DNA from: Curvibacter delicatus NBRC 14919 | Lineage (GTDB): Bacteria; Pseudomonadota; Gammaproteobacteria; Burkholderiales; Burkholderiaceae_C | Reading direction: 5' to 3' | Assembly (NCBI RefSeq): GCF_001592265.1 | Contig: NZ_BCWP01000006.1 | Coordinates: forward strand, 1 to 64,000 | Length of the DNA: 64,000 bases | Translations under genes and position numbers: made by a program | Part shown: positions 53,823 through 63,742 of the stretch, in pieces | Numbering within the stretch: position 1 is the stretch's first letter | Layout of the letters: every line of letters begins with the position of its first letter | The notes under the pieces: generated by a model | Seen by the model: only the letters and a program-made list of their open reading frames with translations | What the model was told of the DNA's origin: nothing | Databases searched by the model: none

Positions 53823-56363
53823 ATGTCCCTGCGTTTGCCCCCCGCGCTGCCCTTCCTGCGCAACCTGCCCACCAACGGCCCGATCCGCCAGTGGTGGCGC
53901 CGCCAGTCTCCCCACCGCCAAGACCGTTACGCCATGCTGGCGCCGCTGGTCGCCGTGCTTTTGTTCCTGGCAGTCATCGTGGTCGTGTTCGCCTACTTGC
54001 GGATGGAAGAAATTGACCGTGAGCAGGAGGCGCTGCGCCACGATCTTGAATACGCCCAGCAGCAGCTGCGGCTGCGCCTCCTGGAGCGCCAGGAGCAGCT
54101 CATGCGCGTGGCGCGCGAACTGGGTAACCGTGAAATGGACGCCGAGGAGTTCAAGGGTCGGGCCGAATCGCTGATCAACCAGTACCCCGAGCTCAACAGC
54201 ATGAGCTGGATCGACGAACGCCGCCGCATCAAGGCCAGCTACAGCAATCTGTCGGCCTCGCATTTCAGGTTGGCCGGCGAGACGCTGACCACCGGGGAAA
54301 CAGAAAACACCTACAACCTGGCGCGCGAGGTGCAGCAACCGGTCTACTCGCAGCGCAGCCCCAGCCCGGACAGCCTCTCCCTGCTGGAGCTGCACATCCC
54401 GCTGTCGTGGCGCAACAAGTTTGCCGGCGTCATGCTGGTCGAGTATTCGGTGGACGGCCTGTACCGCTTCGGCGTGCCGGCCGAGGTCACGGCGCGTTAT
54501 GCCTTCTCGCTGCATGACGCCAAGGGCGAACTGCTCGCGGGTACCAGCCTGCCCAAACGCAACCCGGCCACCCGCCTGCTGCCCTGGGCCAACCCGGCCA
54601 ACGAGTACGAGGTGCCGGTGTCACCGGTGGGCAATGGCTTGGTGCTGAAGGCGCGCGCCTACCGCACCTCGCTGGGCGTGATCGGCAGCGGCCTGTTCTG
54701 GCTGGTCTGCACGCTGAGCGCCATGACGGCCTGGATGCTGATTGCCAACTGGCGCCACACCCGCCGGCGCATGCAGGCGCAGCAGGCACTGCTGCTGGAA
54801 ACCAACTTCCGCCGCGCCATGGAGAACTCCATGCCGACCGGCATGCGCGCGCTCGACCTGCAGGGGCGCATCACCTACGTCAATGCCGCCTTCTGCCAGA
54901 TGACCGGCTGGCGCGAGGACGAACTGGTGGGCCAGACCGCCCCCTTCCCCTACTGGCCGGAAGAAGACCAGGAACTGCTGCGGGCGCGGCTCGATGACGA
55001 GCTGCAGGGCCGTGTCAGCAGCACCGGCTTTCAGATCCGCGTCAAACGCAAGAATGGCACGGTGTTCGACGCACGCATCCACGTCTCGCCCCTGATCGAC
55101 GCACGCGGCCAGCAGACCGGCTGGATGACCTCGATGACCGACATCACCGAGCCGAACCGGGTGCGTGAACAGCTTTACGCGTCGTATGAGCGTTTCACCA
55201 CCGTGCTGGAAGCCCTCGACGCCTCGGTCTCGGTGGCGCCGCTGGGCACCGACGAACTGCTGTTTGCCAACAAGATGTACCGGCTCTGGTTCCATGACCA
55301 GAGCAGCGGCCATGTCCGCCTGGCCGGGCACACCAGCCAACCCATCCAGTTGTCGGGCGGCGACGCACGCGACAGCGTGGACACCCTGGTCGGCATGCCC
55401 ACCAGCAACCTGCCGGACGTGGAAACCGAGAGCGCCGAACTTTACGTGGAAGAACTCGGCAAGTGGCTGGAGGTGCGCACGCGCTACCTGACCTGGGTGG
55501 ATGGCCGACTGGCGCAGATGGTGATTGCCACTGACATCACGGCACGCCGCCTGGCCGAAGAGCAGGCGGCCGCCCAGACTGAACGGGCGCAGACCGCCAG
55601 CCGCCTGATCACCATGGGCGAGATGGCCTCCAGCGTGGCGCACGAACTCAACCAGCCGCTGACCGCCATCAACAACTACTGCAACGGCATGGTCTCGCGC
55701 ATCAAGGCGCACCAGATTTCCGAAGAAGACCTGCTGAGCGCGCTGGAGAAAACCGCCCGGCAGGCGCAGCGCGCCGGCCAGATCATCCAGCGCATCCGCG
55801 CCTTCGTGAAGCGCAGCGAACCGAACCGCACGCTCTCCGACATCGGCCCCATGGTGGACGAGGCCGTGGAGTTGACGGAAATCGGCCTGCGCCGCTTCAA
55901 CGTGCGCCTGACGCACCACGTGGCCGAACGCCTGCCCAAGCTGCTGGTGGACCCGATCCTGATCGAGCAGGTGCTGGTCAACCTGCTCAAGAACGCCGCC
56001 GAATCGGTGGCGCAGGCGCACCGGCCCGCCGATCGGCGCCGCATCGAGTTGCGCGTGACGCGTTCGGAGGCCGAAGGCAAACCGGTGGTGGATTTTTCCG
56101 TGACGGACACCGGCAAAGGCATCGAACCCGAAGTGATGGAGCGCCTGTACGAGGCCTTCTACACCACCAAGGCCGAGGGCATGGGCATCGGCCTCGGGCT
56201 GTGCCGCTCCATCGTCGAGTCGCATCAGGGCCGGATGAAGGCCGAGAACATCTACAATGGCTCCGAGGTGACAGGGTGCCGGTTCTCCTTCTGGCTCCCT
56301 CTGGCCGACGCGGCGCCTGACATGGCCGCACTTCAACCCCCAGCAGAGAAAGTCTCAGGTTAA
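53823..56363 (+). CDS. Membrane PAS-domain sensor histidine kinase
   Basis: An 846-residue hybrid-free sensor kinase. One membrane helix is at about 38-59 and a second at 287-310, enclosing a ~225-residue periplasmic sensor region. Two PAS domains follow (about 335-450 and 455-585). The HisKA domain has H607 in SSVAHELNQPL, and the ATPase domain shows LVNLLKNAAES, DTGKGIEP and TTKAEGMGIGLGLC. The H-box and ATPase are of the FixL/DctB class. It pairs with the regulator 3 nt downstream. The ligand is unknown. No ribosome-binding site is visible; TACACT lies 7 nt before the ATG. Confidence 0.93.
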   Translation: MSLRLPPALPFLRNLPTNGPIRQWWRRQSPHRQDRYAMLAPLVAVLLFLAVIVVVFAYLRMEEIDREQEALRHDLEYAQQQLRLRLLERQEQLMRVARELGNREMDAEEFKGRAESLINQYPELNSMSWIDERRRIKASYSNLSASHFRLAGETLTTGETENTYNLAREVQQPVYSQRSPSPDSLSLLELHIPLSWRNKFAGVMLVEYSVDGLYRFGVPAEVTARYAFSLHDAKGELLAGTSLPKRNPATRLLPWANPANEYEVPVSPVGNGLVLKARAYRTSLGVIGSGLFWLVCTLSAMTAWMLIANWRHTRRRMQAQQALLLETNFRRAMENSMPTGMRALDLQGRITYVNAAFCQMTGWREDELVGQTAPFPYWPEEDQELLRARLDDELQGRVSSTGFQIRVKRKNGTVFDARIHVSPLIDARGQQTGWMTSMTDITEPNRVREQLYASYERFTTVLEALDASVSVAPLGTDELLFANKMYRLWFHDQSSGHVRLAGHTSQPIQLSGGDARDSVDTLVGMPTSNLPDVETESAELYVEELGKWLEVRTRYLTWVDGRLAQMVIATDITARRLAEEQAAAQTERAQTASRLITMGEMASSVAHELNQPLTAINNYCNGMVSRIKAHQISEEDLLSALEKTARQAQRAGQIIQRIRAFVKRSEPNRTLSDIGPMVDEAVELTEIGLRRFNVRLTHHVAERLPKLLVDPILIEQVLVNLLKNAAESVAQAHRPADRRRIELRVTRSEAEGKPVVDFSVTDTGKGIEPEVMERLYEAFYTTKAEGMGIGLGLCRSIVESHQGRMKAENIYNGSEVTGCRFSFWLPLADAAPDMAALQPPAEKVSG

Positions 56364-56366
56364 AGC

Positions 56367-57074
56367 ATGAGTTTGATTCCGAAAAAGGGCACGGTTTATG
56401 TGGTGGATGACGACGAGGCCGTGCGCGATTCGCTGCAGTGGCTTCTCGAAGGCAAGGACTACCGGGTGCGCTGCTTCGACTCGGCCGAATCCTTCCTCAG
56501 CCGCTACGACCCGCGCGAAGTCGCCTGCCTGATCGTCGACATCCGTATGGGCGGCATGACCGGGCTGGAACTGCAGAACCGCCTGATCGAGAGCCGCTCC
56601 CCGCTGCCCATCGTCTTCATCACCGGCCACGGCGACGTCCCGATGGCGGTGGACACCATGAAAAAAGGTGCGATGGATTTCATCCAGAAACCCTTCAAGG
56701 AAGACCAGCTGGTCAGTCTGGTCGAGCGCATGCTGGAAACCGCCCGCGAGTCCTTCAGCGTGCACCAGCAGGCCGCCAGCCGCGACGCCCTGCTCTCCAA
56801 GCTCACCCTGCGCGAAAGCCAGGTGCTGGAACGCATCGTGGCCGGCCGCTTGAACAAGCAGATTGCCGACGACCTGGGTATCAGCATCAAGACGGTGGAG
56901 GCGCACCGCGCCAACATCATGGAAAAACTCAGTGCCAACACCGTGGCCGACCTGCTCAAGATCGCCCTCGGGCAGGCCGCCCCAAAACCTGACACTACTT
57001 TTTCAATAGCACCTCACGCCCGCTGCATAAGACCTAGCGGGCGTTTTTACTTACAAAACTGGAAAACACCATGA
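56367..57074 (+). CDS. FixJ-type LuxR-family response regulator
   Basis: A 235-residue regulator with a receiver domain (phosphoacceptor D58 in [11 protein letters not shown]86, K108) and a C-terminal LuxR-type helix-turn-helix (about 145-200, [24 protein letters not shown]). It starts 3 nt after the kinase stop and is surely its partner; it should act as a DNA-binding activator. Typical FixJ proteins end near residue 208. Here ~27 residues of unrelated sequence follow, encoded by a mini-repeat-like stretch and an intrinsic terminator, and the stop overlaps the folD ATG by 4 nt. Confidence 0.93.
   Translation: MSLIPKKGTVYVVDDDEAVRDSLQWLLEGKDYRVRCFDSAESFLSRYDPREVACLIVDIRMGGMTGLELQNRLIESRSPLPIVFITGHGDVPMAVDTMKKGAMDFIQKPFKEDQLVSLVERMLETARESFSVHQQAASRDALLSKLTLRESQVLERIVAGRLNKQIADDLGISIKTVEAHRANIMEKLSANTVADLLKIALGQAAPKPDTTFSIAPHARCIRPSGRFYLQNWKTP
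57016..57048 (+). terminator. Intrinsic terminator inside the fixJ-like 3' end
   Basis: CGCCCGCT (57017-57024) and AGCGGGCG (57036-57043) with an extra A-T pair form a 9-bp stem with an 11-nt loop, followed by TTTTT. It lies within the reading frame of the response regulator, 23 bp before the folD start codon. Confidence 0.8.
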
Positions 57075-57934
57075 CACAGACCACCGGACGCCTGATCGAC
57101 GGCAACGCCCTCTCCAAACAACTGCGCGCCGAAGTGGCGCAGCGCGCCGCCGCCCTCAAGGCGCGTGGCATCACGCCCGGGCTGGCCGTCATTCTGGTGG
57201 GTGACAACCCGGCCTCGCAGGTTTATGTGCGCAACAAGGTCAAGGCCTGCGAAGACAGCGGCCTGCACTCGGTGCTGGAAAAGTACGAAGCCAGCATGAC
57301 CGAAGCCCAGCTGCTGGCCCGCATCGAGGCACTCAACAACGACCCGGCCATCCATGGCATCCTGGTGCAGCTGCCGCTGCCGGCGCACATCGATGCGCAC
57401 AAGGTGATCGAGGCCATCTCCCCGGCCAAGGACGTGGACGGTTTCCACGTTGCCAGTGCCGGCGCGCTGATGGTCGGCCAGCCCGGTTTCTGGCCCTGCA
57501 CGCCCTACGGCTGCATGAAGATGCTGGAATCGATCAATTACGACCTGAAGGGCAAACATGCCGTGGTGATCGGCCGCTCCAATATCGTGGGCAAGCCGAT
57601 GGCGCTGATGCTGCTGGGCCAGAACGCCACCGTCACCGTCTGCCACAGTGCCACCAAGGACCTGAAAGCCATGACGCTGCAGGCCGACGTGATCGTGGCT
57701 GCGGTCGGCAAGCGCAACGTGCTGACGGCCGACATGGTCAAGCCTGGCGCGGTGGTGATCGACGTCGGCATGAACCGCAACGACGAAGGCAAGCTGTGCG
57801 GCGACGTGGACTTCGAAGGCGTCAAGCAGGTGGCCGGCTGGATCACCCCGGTGCCCGGTGGCGTCGGCCCCATGACCATCACCATGCTGCTGGTCAACAC
57901 GATGGAAGCGGCCGAGCGCGTGGCCGCGGCCTGA
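57071..57934 (+). CDS. folD: Methylenetetrahydrofolate dehydrogenase/cyclohydrolase FolD
   Basis: A 287-residue bifunctional enzyme that interconverts 5,10-methylene-THF and 10-formyl-THF. Present are [14 protein letters not shown] (catalytic Lys region), [13 protein letters not shown] and the NADP-binding [16 protein letters not shown], plus the C-terminal [12 protein letters not shown]. The start ATG overlaps the stop of the FixJ-like gene, and a terminator lies immediately before it, so folD is either coupled to the regulator or has its own promoter within that gene. Confidence 0.96.
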   Translation: MTQTTGRLIDGNALSKQLRAEVAQRAAALKARGITPGLAVILVGDNPASQVYVRNKVKACEDSGLHSVLEKYEASMTEAQLLARIEALNNDPAIHGILVQLPLPAHIDAHKVIEAISPAKDVDGFHVASAGALMVGQPGFWPCTPYGCMKMLESINYDLKGKHAVVIGRSNIVGKPMALMLLGQNATVTVCHSATKDLKAMTLQADVIVAAVGKRNVLTADMVKPGAVVIDVGMNRNDEGKLCGDVDFEGVKQVAGWITPVPGGVGPMTITMLLVNTMEAAERVAAA

Positions 57935-57968
57935 TCGCCGTCATTGAAAAAACCCATGGCCGGAGGCC

Positions 57969-57996
57969 TTGAATCATCAAGGGCCGGCCGTAACAT
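57969..57996 (+). promoter_or_regulatory. Candidate promoter of prlC
   Basis: TTGAAT (57969-57974), a 16-bp spacer and TAACAT (57991-57996). The ATG at 58004 again lies 7 nt beyond the -10, suggesting a leaderless transcript; no ribosome-binding site is visible. Confidence 0.45.
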
Positions 57997-58003
57997 GCTG
58001 CAC

Positions 58004-60034
58004 ATGAGCAATCCCCTCCTCGACTTCTCCGACCTCCCGCTGTTCGACCAGATCCAGCCTGAGCATGTGGCCCCCGCCATCGACGCCCTGCTGCAGGAGT
58101 CCGACGCTGCGCTGGAGACCGTCACCGCACCGGACTTCCCGGCCGACTGGACGGCGATCGCCAAAGTGCTTGACGTCACCACCGAGAAGTTCGGCCGGGC
58201 CTGGGGTGCCGTGAGCCACCTCAACAGCGTGGCCGACACGCCCGAGCTACGCGCCGCCTACAACGCCGCCCTGCCCCGCGTCACCGAGTTCTGGACCCGC
58301 CTGGGCTCCGACGAGCGCCTGTACGCCAAGTACAAGGCGATCGATCCGTCCACGCTCAACAACGAACAGCGCCAGGCGCACAAGAACGCGCTGCGTAACT
58401 TCGTGCTGGGTGGTGCCGAACTGCAGGGAGCGGCCAAGGAGCGCTACGCACAGATCCAGGAGCGCCAGGCCGAGTTGACCCAGAAGTTCAGCGAGAACGC
58501 GCTGGATGCCACCGATGCCTTCGCCTACTACGCGACCGAGGCCGAACTCGACGGCCTTCCCGAAGATGTGAAGCAGACCGCGCGCGCCGCCGCCCAGAAA
58601 GAGGACAAGGACGGCTACAAGCTCACGCTCAAGATGCCGAGCTACCTGCCGGTGATGCAGTTCGCCAAAAGCAGCGCGCTGCGCCACACGCTGTATCGCG
58701 CCTACGTCACGCGCGCCTCCGACCAGGCCGAGGGTGAAGGATCCAAGTTCGACAACAGCGCCCTGATCCGCGAGATCCTGGCGCTGCGCCAGGAAGAAGC
58801 CCAACTGCTGGGCTACGTGAACTTCGGCGAAGTGTCGGTGGTGCCGAAGATGGCCGAGTCGCCACAGCAGGTCATCAGCTTCCTGCGCGACCTGGCGCAG
58901 AAGGCCCGGCCCTATGCCGAACAGGATCTGGCTGACCTGCGTACTTTCGCCCGCGACCAACTGGGCATCAACGACCCGCAGCCCTGGGATTGGCCCTATG
59001 TCAGCGAGCGGCTCAAGGAAGCACGCTACGCCTTCAGCGAGCAGGAGGTCAAGCAGTACTTCACCGCGCCGCGCGTGCTGGCCGGCCTGTTCAAGATCGT
59101 CGAAACCTTGTTCGAAGTGTCCATCCGGCGTGATACCGCCCCGGTTTGGCACCCGTCGGTCGAGTTCTACCGCATCGAACGTGGCAATGAACTGGTGGGC
59201 CAGTTCTACCTCGACCAGCCGGCCCGCAACGGCAAACGCGGCGGTGCCTGGATGGACGACGTGCGTGCACGCTGGCTGCGCCCCGACACCGGCCGCCTGC
59301 AAACGCCGGTGGCGCACTTGGTCTGCAACTTCGCCGACGGTGTTGACGGCAAGCCGGCCCTGCTGACGCACGACGACGTCATCACCCTGTTCCATGAGTT
59401 CGGCCACGGCCTGCACCACATGCTCACGCAGGTGAATGAACGCGATGTCTCGGGCATCAGCGGCGTGGAGTGGGACGCGGTGGAGCTGCCGAGCCAGTTC
59501 ATGGAGAACTTCTGCTGGGAATGGGATGTGCTCAAGCACATGACATCCCATGTCGACACTGGCGAGCCGCTGCCGCGCACCTTGTACGACAAGATGATCG
59601 CCGCCAAGAACTTCCAGAGTGGCATGCAAACCCTGCGTCAGATCGAGTTCGCCCTGTTCGACATGCTGCTGCACACCGAACACGACCCGGCGCAGGACTT
59701 CATGCCCCTGCTCGACCTGGTGCGCGCCGAAGTCGCCGTGCTGCAGCCACCGGCCTGGAGCCGCACCGCGCACACCTTCAGTCACATCTTCGCCGGCGGT
59801 TATGCCGCAGGCTACTACAGCTACAAATGGGCCGAGGTGCTGAGCGCCGACGCCTATGCGGCCTTCGAGGAAACAGTTGGTAAGGACGGCTTGCCCAGTG
59901 TGCAAACCGGGCGACAATACCGCCAAGCCATCCTGGAGGCCGGCGGCAGCCGACCGGCCATCGAGTCGTTCAAGGCCTTCCGCGGCCGCGAACCCAGCCT
60001 CGACGCCCTGCTGCGGCACCAGGGCATGGCCTGA
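58004..60034 (+). CDS. prlC: Oligopeptidase A (M3 metallopeptidase)
   Basis: A 676-residue cytoplasmic zinc endopeptidase of the thimet oligopeptidase family that degrades short peptides, including cleaved signal peptides. The zinc site HEFGH is at 464-468 with the downstream Glu in GVEWDAVELPSQFMENF. The length matches E. coli OpdA/PrlC (680). The start MSNPLLDFSDLPLFDQI at 58004 fits homologues; ATG 57995 is three codons earlier and overlaps the candidate -10. Confidence 0.95.
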   Translation: MSNPLLDFSDLPLFDQIQPEHVAPAIDALLQESDAALETVTAPDFPADWTAIAKVLDVTTEKFGRAWGAVSHLNSVADTPELRAAYNAALPRVTEFWTRLGSDERLYAKYKAIDPSTLNNEQRQAHKNALRNFVLGGAELQGAAKERYAQIQERQAELTQKFSENALDATDAFAYYATEAELDGLPEDVKQTARAAAQKEDKDGYKLTLKMPSYLPVMQFAKSSALRHTLYRAYVTRASDQAEGEGSKFDNSALIREILALRQEEAQLLGYVNFGEVSVVPKMAESPQQVISFLRDLAQKARPYAEQDLADLRTFARDQLGINDPQPWDWPYVSERLKEARYAFSEQEVKQYFTAPRVLAGLFKIVETLFEVSIRRDTAPVWHPSVEFYRIERGNELVGQFYLDQPARNGKRGGAWMDDVRARWLRPDTGRLQTPVAHLVCNFADGVDGKPALLTHDDVITLFHEFGHGLHHMLTQVNERDVSGISGVEWDAVELPSQFMENFCWEWDVLKHMTSHVDTGEPLPRTLYDKMIAAKNFQSGMQTLRQIEFALFDMLLHTEHDPAQDFMPLLDLVRAEVAVLQPPAWSRTAHTFSHIFAGGYAAGYYSYKWAEVLSADAYAAFEETVGKDGLPSVQTGRQYRQAILEAGGSRPAIESFKAFRGREPSLDALLRHQGMA

Positions 60035-60058
60035 TCCATCGAAGGGAAACCCAACACC

Positions 60059-60718
60059 ATGAAACGGTCAATCCACCAGCACCCGGCAACCCTTGCGGCC
60101 GCCAGTCTTTTGCTGGCCCTGACCGCTTCTCTGGTTCAGGCGCAAGGCATCTACCGCATCGTCGGACCGGATGGCCGCGTCACCTTCTCCGACAAGCCGC
60201 CGGCGGCCAGCGACAGGGCCACCGCGCTCAATGCCGATGGCCGCAGCGAAACCCAGGCAGCCAGTGAGCTGCCCTATGAGCTGCGTCAACTGGCGCGCCG
60301 CTATCCGGTCACGCTCTACAGCGGCGAGAACTGCGCCCCATGCGACAGCGGCCGAGCACTGCTCACCAACCGCGGCATTCCCTTCACCGAGCGCACCGTC
60401 ACCACGCCGCAGGACGCCGATGCCCTGCAGAAGTTCAGTGGCGACGCGTCCATTCCCATCCTGACCATTGGTGGCCAGCGCCTCAAGGGGTTCATGCAGG
60501 CCGACTGGGTCCAGTACCTCGATGCCGCGGGCTACCCTAAGAGCTCGCAGCTGCCCGCCAATTACCGCAACCCGGCGCCAACACCGCTGGTACCGCCGCC
60601 ACCGCCCGTCCCGGCTGCCGCCAACGGCAAAACCCCTGTGGCTCCAACCGTGCCCGAGGCCGCATCGCCACGCACGCCAACAGTCAGCCCGGACAATCCC
60701 GCCGGCATCACCTTCTGA
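60059..60718 (+). CDS. Secreted DUF4124-glutaredoxin protein
   Basis: A 219-residue exported protein. The signal peptide ends at about residue 28 (SLVQA). A DUF4124 segment follows (GIYRIVGPDGRVTFSDKPP, 30-48), then a glutaredoxin-like fold (about 82-155) with the redox pair C92/C95 in ENCAPCDSG and the conserved cis-Pro in SIPILTIGG. The C-terminal ~60 residues are Pro/Ala/Thr-rich (PTPLVPPPPPVP). It is probably a periplasmic thiol-disulfide protein; no partner gene is evident. AAGGGAA lies upstream of the ATG. It is convergent with rpiA (32-bp gap). Confidence 0.88.
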   Translation: MKRSIHQHPATLAAASLLLALTASLVQAQGIYRIVGPDGRVTFSDKPPAASDRATALNADGRSETQAASELPYELRQLARRYPVTLYSGENCAPCDSGRALLTNRGIPFTERTVTTPQDADALQKFSGDASIPILTIGGQRLKGFMQADWVQYLDAAGYPKSSQLPANYRNPAPTPLVPPPPPVPAAANGKTPVAPTVPEAASPRTPTVSPDNPAGITF

Positions 60719-60750
60719 GCCGTCACCGGCCCAGTACTTAGGCCGAGTCC

Positions 60751-61425
60751 TTAAAAGTTCAGTGTTTTGACACCACTGGCCGTGCCCAGCAGGCAGACCT
60801 GCGCACGCTGATGCGCGAACACGCCCACCGTCACCACACCCGGCCATTGGTTCACTTCGGATTCGAACGCCAGCGGATCGCTGATCTGCAGGCCTGTCAC
60901 ATCGAGGATGTGCTGGTCGTTGTCGGTCAGCAGTGGTTCGCCGCCCTGCATGCGCACCTTGGCGGTACCACCGAGTGCCGCGAACTGGCGCACCAGGCGC
61001 TGCGTCGCCATCGGGATCACTTCCACCGGCAAAGGGAACTTGCCCAAGGTCTGGACCAGCTTGGACTCATCAGCGATGCAGATGAAACGGCGCGACTGTG
61101 CCGCCACGATCTTCTCGCGCGTTAGCGCCGCACCACCGCCCTTGATCATGTAGCCACGGCCATCGATCTCGTCGGCGCCGTCGATATAGACCGAGAGCTC
61201 GCCCACCGCGTTGGCATCAAACACCTCAATGCCCAACGCCAGCAGGCGCTCGGTGCTGGCCACCGAGCTGGAGACCGCGCCCTTGATCTGGTCCTTCATC
61301 GAGGCCAGCGCATCGATGAACTTGTTGACCGTGGAGCCGGTGCCGACGCCGACGATCTCGCCGGGAACCACGTATTGCAGGGCCGCCTGGCCAACCAGGG
61401 TCTTGAGTTCGTCTTGGGTAAGCAT
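60751..61425 (-). CDS. rpiA: Ribose-5-phosphate isomerase A
   Basis: A 224-residue RpiA that interconverts ribose 5-phosphate and ribulose 5-phosphate in the pentose phosphate pathway. Family motifs are [35 protein letters not shown] and the C-terminal [13 protein letters not shown]. Length is standard. It is divergent from pyrD with 61 bp between the start codons. Confidence 0.96.
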   Translation of the reverse strand: MLTQDELKTLVGQAALQYVVPGEIVGVGTGSTVNKFIDALASMKDQIKGAVSSSVASTERLLALGIEVFDANAVGELSVYIDGADEIDGRGYMIKGGGAALTREKIVAAQSRRFICIADESKLVQTLGKFPLPVEVIPMATQRLVRQFAALGGTAKVRMQGGEPLLTDNDQHILDVTGLQISDPLAFESEVNQWPGVVTVGVFAHQRAQVCLLGTASGVKTLNF

Positions 61426-61486
61426 GTCTGAAAAAGGAGTGGGTGGGTTGATCTGGGAAAATCGGGTGAATTGCAGGAATTATCCA

Positions 61487-62536
61487 ATGTCTCTGATCCC
61501 CTACGCCCTCTCCCGCGCCGCGCTGTTCCGCATGGACCCCGAAGCCGCGCACGACTTCACCATTGACATGCTGGCCCGCACCCAGAACACCCTGCTGGCC
61601 TGCGCCTACAGCCAGCCCCGGGTAGAAGACCCGGTGACCTTGGCCGGCCTGCACTTCCCCAACCGCGTCGGCATGGCCGCCGGACTGGACAAGAACGCGC
61701 GCTGCATCGACGGCCTGGGCGCCATGGGTTTCGGTTTCGTTGAGGTGGGCACCGTCACGCCACTGCCGCAGCCGGGCAACCCCAAACCGCGCATGTTCCG
61801 TCTGCCGGCCGCCAATGCGCTGATCAACCGCATGGGCTTCAACAACGATGGGCTGGACGCCTTCATCGCCAATGTCCGGCGCGCCACCTTCCGCCAGAAA
61901 AACGGCACGCCGATGTTGCTGGGCCTGAACATCGGCAAGAATGCTGCCACCCCAATCGAACGCGCCACCGACGACTACCTGATCGGCCTGGCCTGCGTCT
62001 ACCCGCACGCCGACTACGTCACCATCAACATTTCCAGCCCCAACACCAAGAACCTGCGCGCACTGCAGAGCGACGAGGCGCTCGATGGGCTGCTTGGCGC
62101 AATCGCTGCCAAGCGCGAACAACTGGCGCAGCAACACGGCAAGCGCGTAACGGTTTTCGTGAAAATCGCCCCGGACTTGGACGAGGAACAGGTCAATGTG
62201 ATCGCCGCCACCCTGCTGCGCCACGGCATGGACGGCGTCATCGCCACCAACACCACCCTCAGCCGCGAGGCCGTGCAAGGGCTGGAACATGCCGCGGAGG
62301 CCGGCGGCCTGTCGGGCGCGCCGGTGCTGGAAGCCAGCAACCGCGTCATCCACCAGCTGCGTGCCGCACTCGGTCGTGACTACCCCATCATCGGTGTCGG
62401 TGGCATTCTCAGTGCGGCTGATGCGCTGAGCAAGATCGAGGCCGGCGCCGACCTGGTACAGATCTACACCGGCCTGATCTACCAAGGGCCTGAATTGGTG
62501 AAGCAAGCTGCACTTGCCATCAAAAACAAGCGCTAG
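61487..62536 (+). CDS. pyrD: Dihydroorotate dehydrogenase (quinone), class 2
   Basis: A 349-residue FMN enzyme of pyrimidine synthesis that oxidises dihydroorotate with quinone. The N-terminal amphipathic helix region ([20 protein letters not shown]) is the class 2 membrane-association element. Catalytic-site [11 protein letters not shown] and FMN-binding [11 protein letters not shown] are present. The frame opens at 61211, but the ATG at 61487 with AGGA upstream matches the family. It converges on the flavoprotein gene. Confidence 0.96.
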   Translation: MSLIPYALSRAALFRMDPEAAHDFTIDMLARTQNTLLACAYSQPRVEDPVTLAGLHFPNRVGMAAGLDKNARCIDGLGAMGFGFVEVGTVTPLPQPGNPKPRMFRLPAANALINRMGFNNDGLDAFIANVRRATFRQKNGTPMLLGLNIGKNAATPIERATDDYLIGLACVYPHADYVTINISSPNTKNLRALQSDEALDGLLGAIAAKREQLAQQHGKRVTVFVKIAPDLDEEQVNVIAATLLRHGMDGVIATNTTLSREAVQGLEHAAEAGGLSGAPVLEASNRVIHQLRAALGRDYPIIGVGGILSAADALSKIEAGADLVQIYTGLIYQGPELVKQAALAIKNKR

Positions 62537-62550
62537 ACCTTATCGGAAAA

Positions 62551-62578
62551 GCGCAAGCAGCTACTATTTCGATAGCAA
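62551..62578. repeat. Mini-repeat providing the lhgO stop
   Basis: GCGCAAGCAGCTACTATTTC followed by GATAGCAA, a close match to the Comamonadaceae-type mini-repeat. On the minus strand its GCTATCGAAATAG supplies the last codons and the TAG stop of the flavoprotein gene. Confidence 0.6.
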
Positions 62579-63679
62579 ATCGGCGACATGCTCGCCGATG
62601 GCCATGCTGCTGGTCAGACCCGGCGACTCAATGCCAAACAGGTTGACCAAGCCCGGCACGCCGTGCTGGGCCGGGCCATCGATGCGGAAATCCGGCGCCT
62701 TCTCGCCAGGCCCGTAGATCTTGGGCCGCACCCCGCTGTAGCTGGGCTGCAGCGCGCCATCGGGCAGCGCGGGCCAATAACGTCGCACCTCGGCATAGAA
62801 GCCGTCGGCACGGCGCGGATCCACGGTGTAGTCGATGGTCTCGGGCTGCTTCGTGTCCAGCCATTCCAGGTCGGGACCGAACTTGGCTTGGCCGCCCAGG
62901 TCCAGCGTGAGGTGCACACCCAGCCAAGCGTCGGCCGGTGCCGGATAGATCAGGCGCGAGAACGGTGAGCGGCCGGCCAAGGCGTAGTAGCTGCCCTTGG
63001 CGTAGCTCTCCTGCGGGACATGGTGCGCGTTCAGCCCTTCGAAGCGGCGCGCCAGCGCGCACGCGTGCAGCGACGCCGAATTGACGACGATGCTTGCTGC
63101 GATCTCGCTGCCGTCGGCCATCCGCAGCACATGGGGCGCACCGCCCTGCCCCAACACGGCCGATTCAACCGCCGAGCCCAGCGCCACCATGCCGCCCGAC
63201 TTCTCCAGATCGCCCTGCAGCGCCAGCATAAGGCCATGGCTGTCCACTATGCCGGTGGTGGGCGACAGCAACGCAGCCGTGCACGCCAGTGCAGGCTCCA
63301 GGGCCTGGGCTTGCGCCGCGTCCAACCATTGCACCGGCACGCCGTTGGCCACCGCCTTGTCCTGCAGGGCACGCAAGGCCGCTGCTTCAGATTCAGTGGT
63401 GGCCACGACCAGCTTGCCGCAGTGGCGGTGGTCCACGCCATGGCTGGCGCACAAGGCGTAGAGCAGCTCCTTGCCGCGCACGCACAGTTTGGCCTTGAGC
63501 GAGCCAGGCGTGTAGTACAGGCCGGCGTGGATCACCTCGCTGTTGCGCGAACTCACGCCCTGTCCAATGGTGGTCTGCGCTTCCACCACAATCACCTCGC
63601 GTCCGGCCAGTGCCAGGGCCCGCGCCACGGCCAGCCCCACCACACCGGCCCCGATCACCACGCTATCGACTTGTTCCAC
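62564..63679 (-). CDS. lhgO: L-2-hydroxyglutarate oxidase/dehydrogenase-type flavoprotein
   Basis: A 371-residue FAD-dependent DAO-fold oxidoreductase of the L2HGDH/LhgO group. The FAD-binding [14 protein letters not shown] is at the N terminus, then [14 protein letters not shown], which is diagnostic of L-2-hydroxyglutarate enzymes, and the C-terminal [19 protein letters not shown]. It probably returns L-2-hydroxyglutarate to 2-oxoglutarate, passing electrons to quinone or oxygen. A glycerol-3-phosphate dehydrogenase-like role is less likely. It lies between pyrD (convergent) and the tRNA terminator. Confidence 0.85.
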   Translation of the reverse strand: MEQVDSVVIGAGVVGLAVARALALAGREVIVVEAQTTIGQGVSSRNSEVIHAGLYYTPGSLKAKLCVRGKELLYALCASHGVDHRHCGKLVVATTESEAAALRALQDKAVANGVPVQWLDAAQAQALEPALACTAALLSPTTGIVDSHGLMLALQGDLEKSGGMVALGSAVESAVLGQGGAPHVLRMADGSEIAASIVVNSASLHACALARRFEGLNAHHVPQESYAKGSYYALAGRSPFSRLIYPAPADAWLGVHLTLDLGGQAKFGPDLEWLDTKQPETIDYTVDPRRADGFYAEVRRYWPALPDGALQPSYSGVRPKIYGPGEKAPDFRIDGPAQHGVPGLVNLFGIESPGLTSSMAIGEHVADLLSK

Positions 63680-63700
63680 ACGCCACTCCGTTCAGGCAAG

Positions 63701-63733
63701 AAAAAAGGACCAGGCATTTCTGCCGGGTCCTTT
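63701..63733 (-). terminator. Intrinsic terminator after tRNA-Val
   Basis: AAAGGACC/GGTCCTTT arms with an inner GGC/GCC extension around one mismatch, loop ATTTCT, and six T on the minus strand. It ends the tRNA transcript 10 nt past the CCA end and protects the flavoprotein gene. Confidence 0.9.
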
Positions 63734-63742
63734 ATTTTCGTT

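Noticed and set aside
54621-56336. Minus-strand open frame of 571 codons
   Set aside because: Antisense of the PAS histidine kinase, which has all catalytic boxes in the plus frame.
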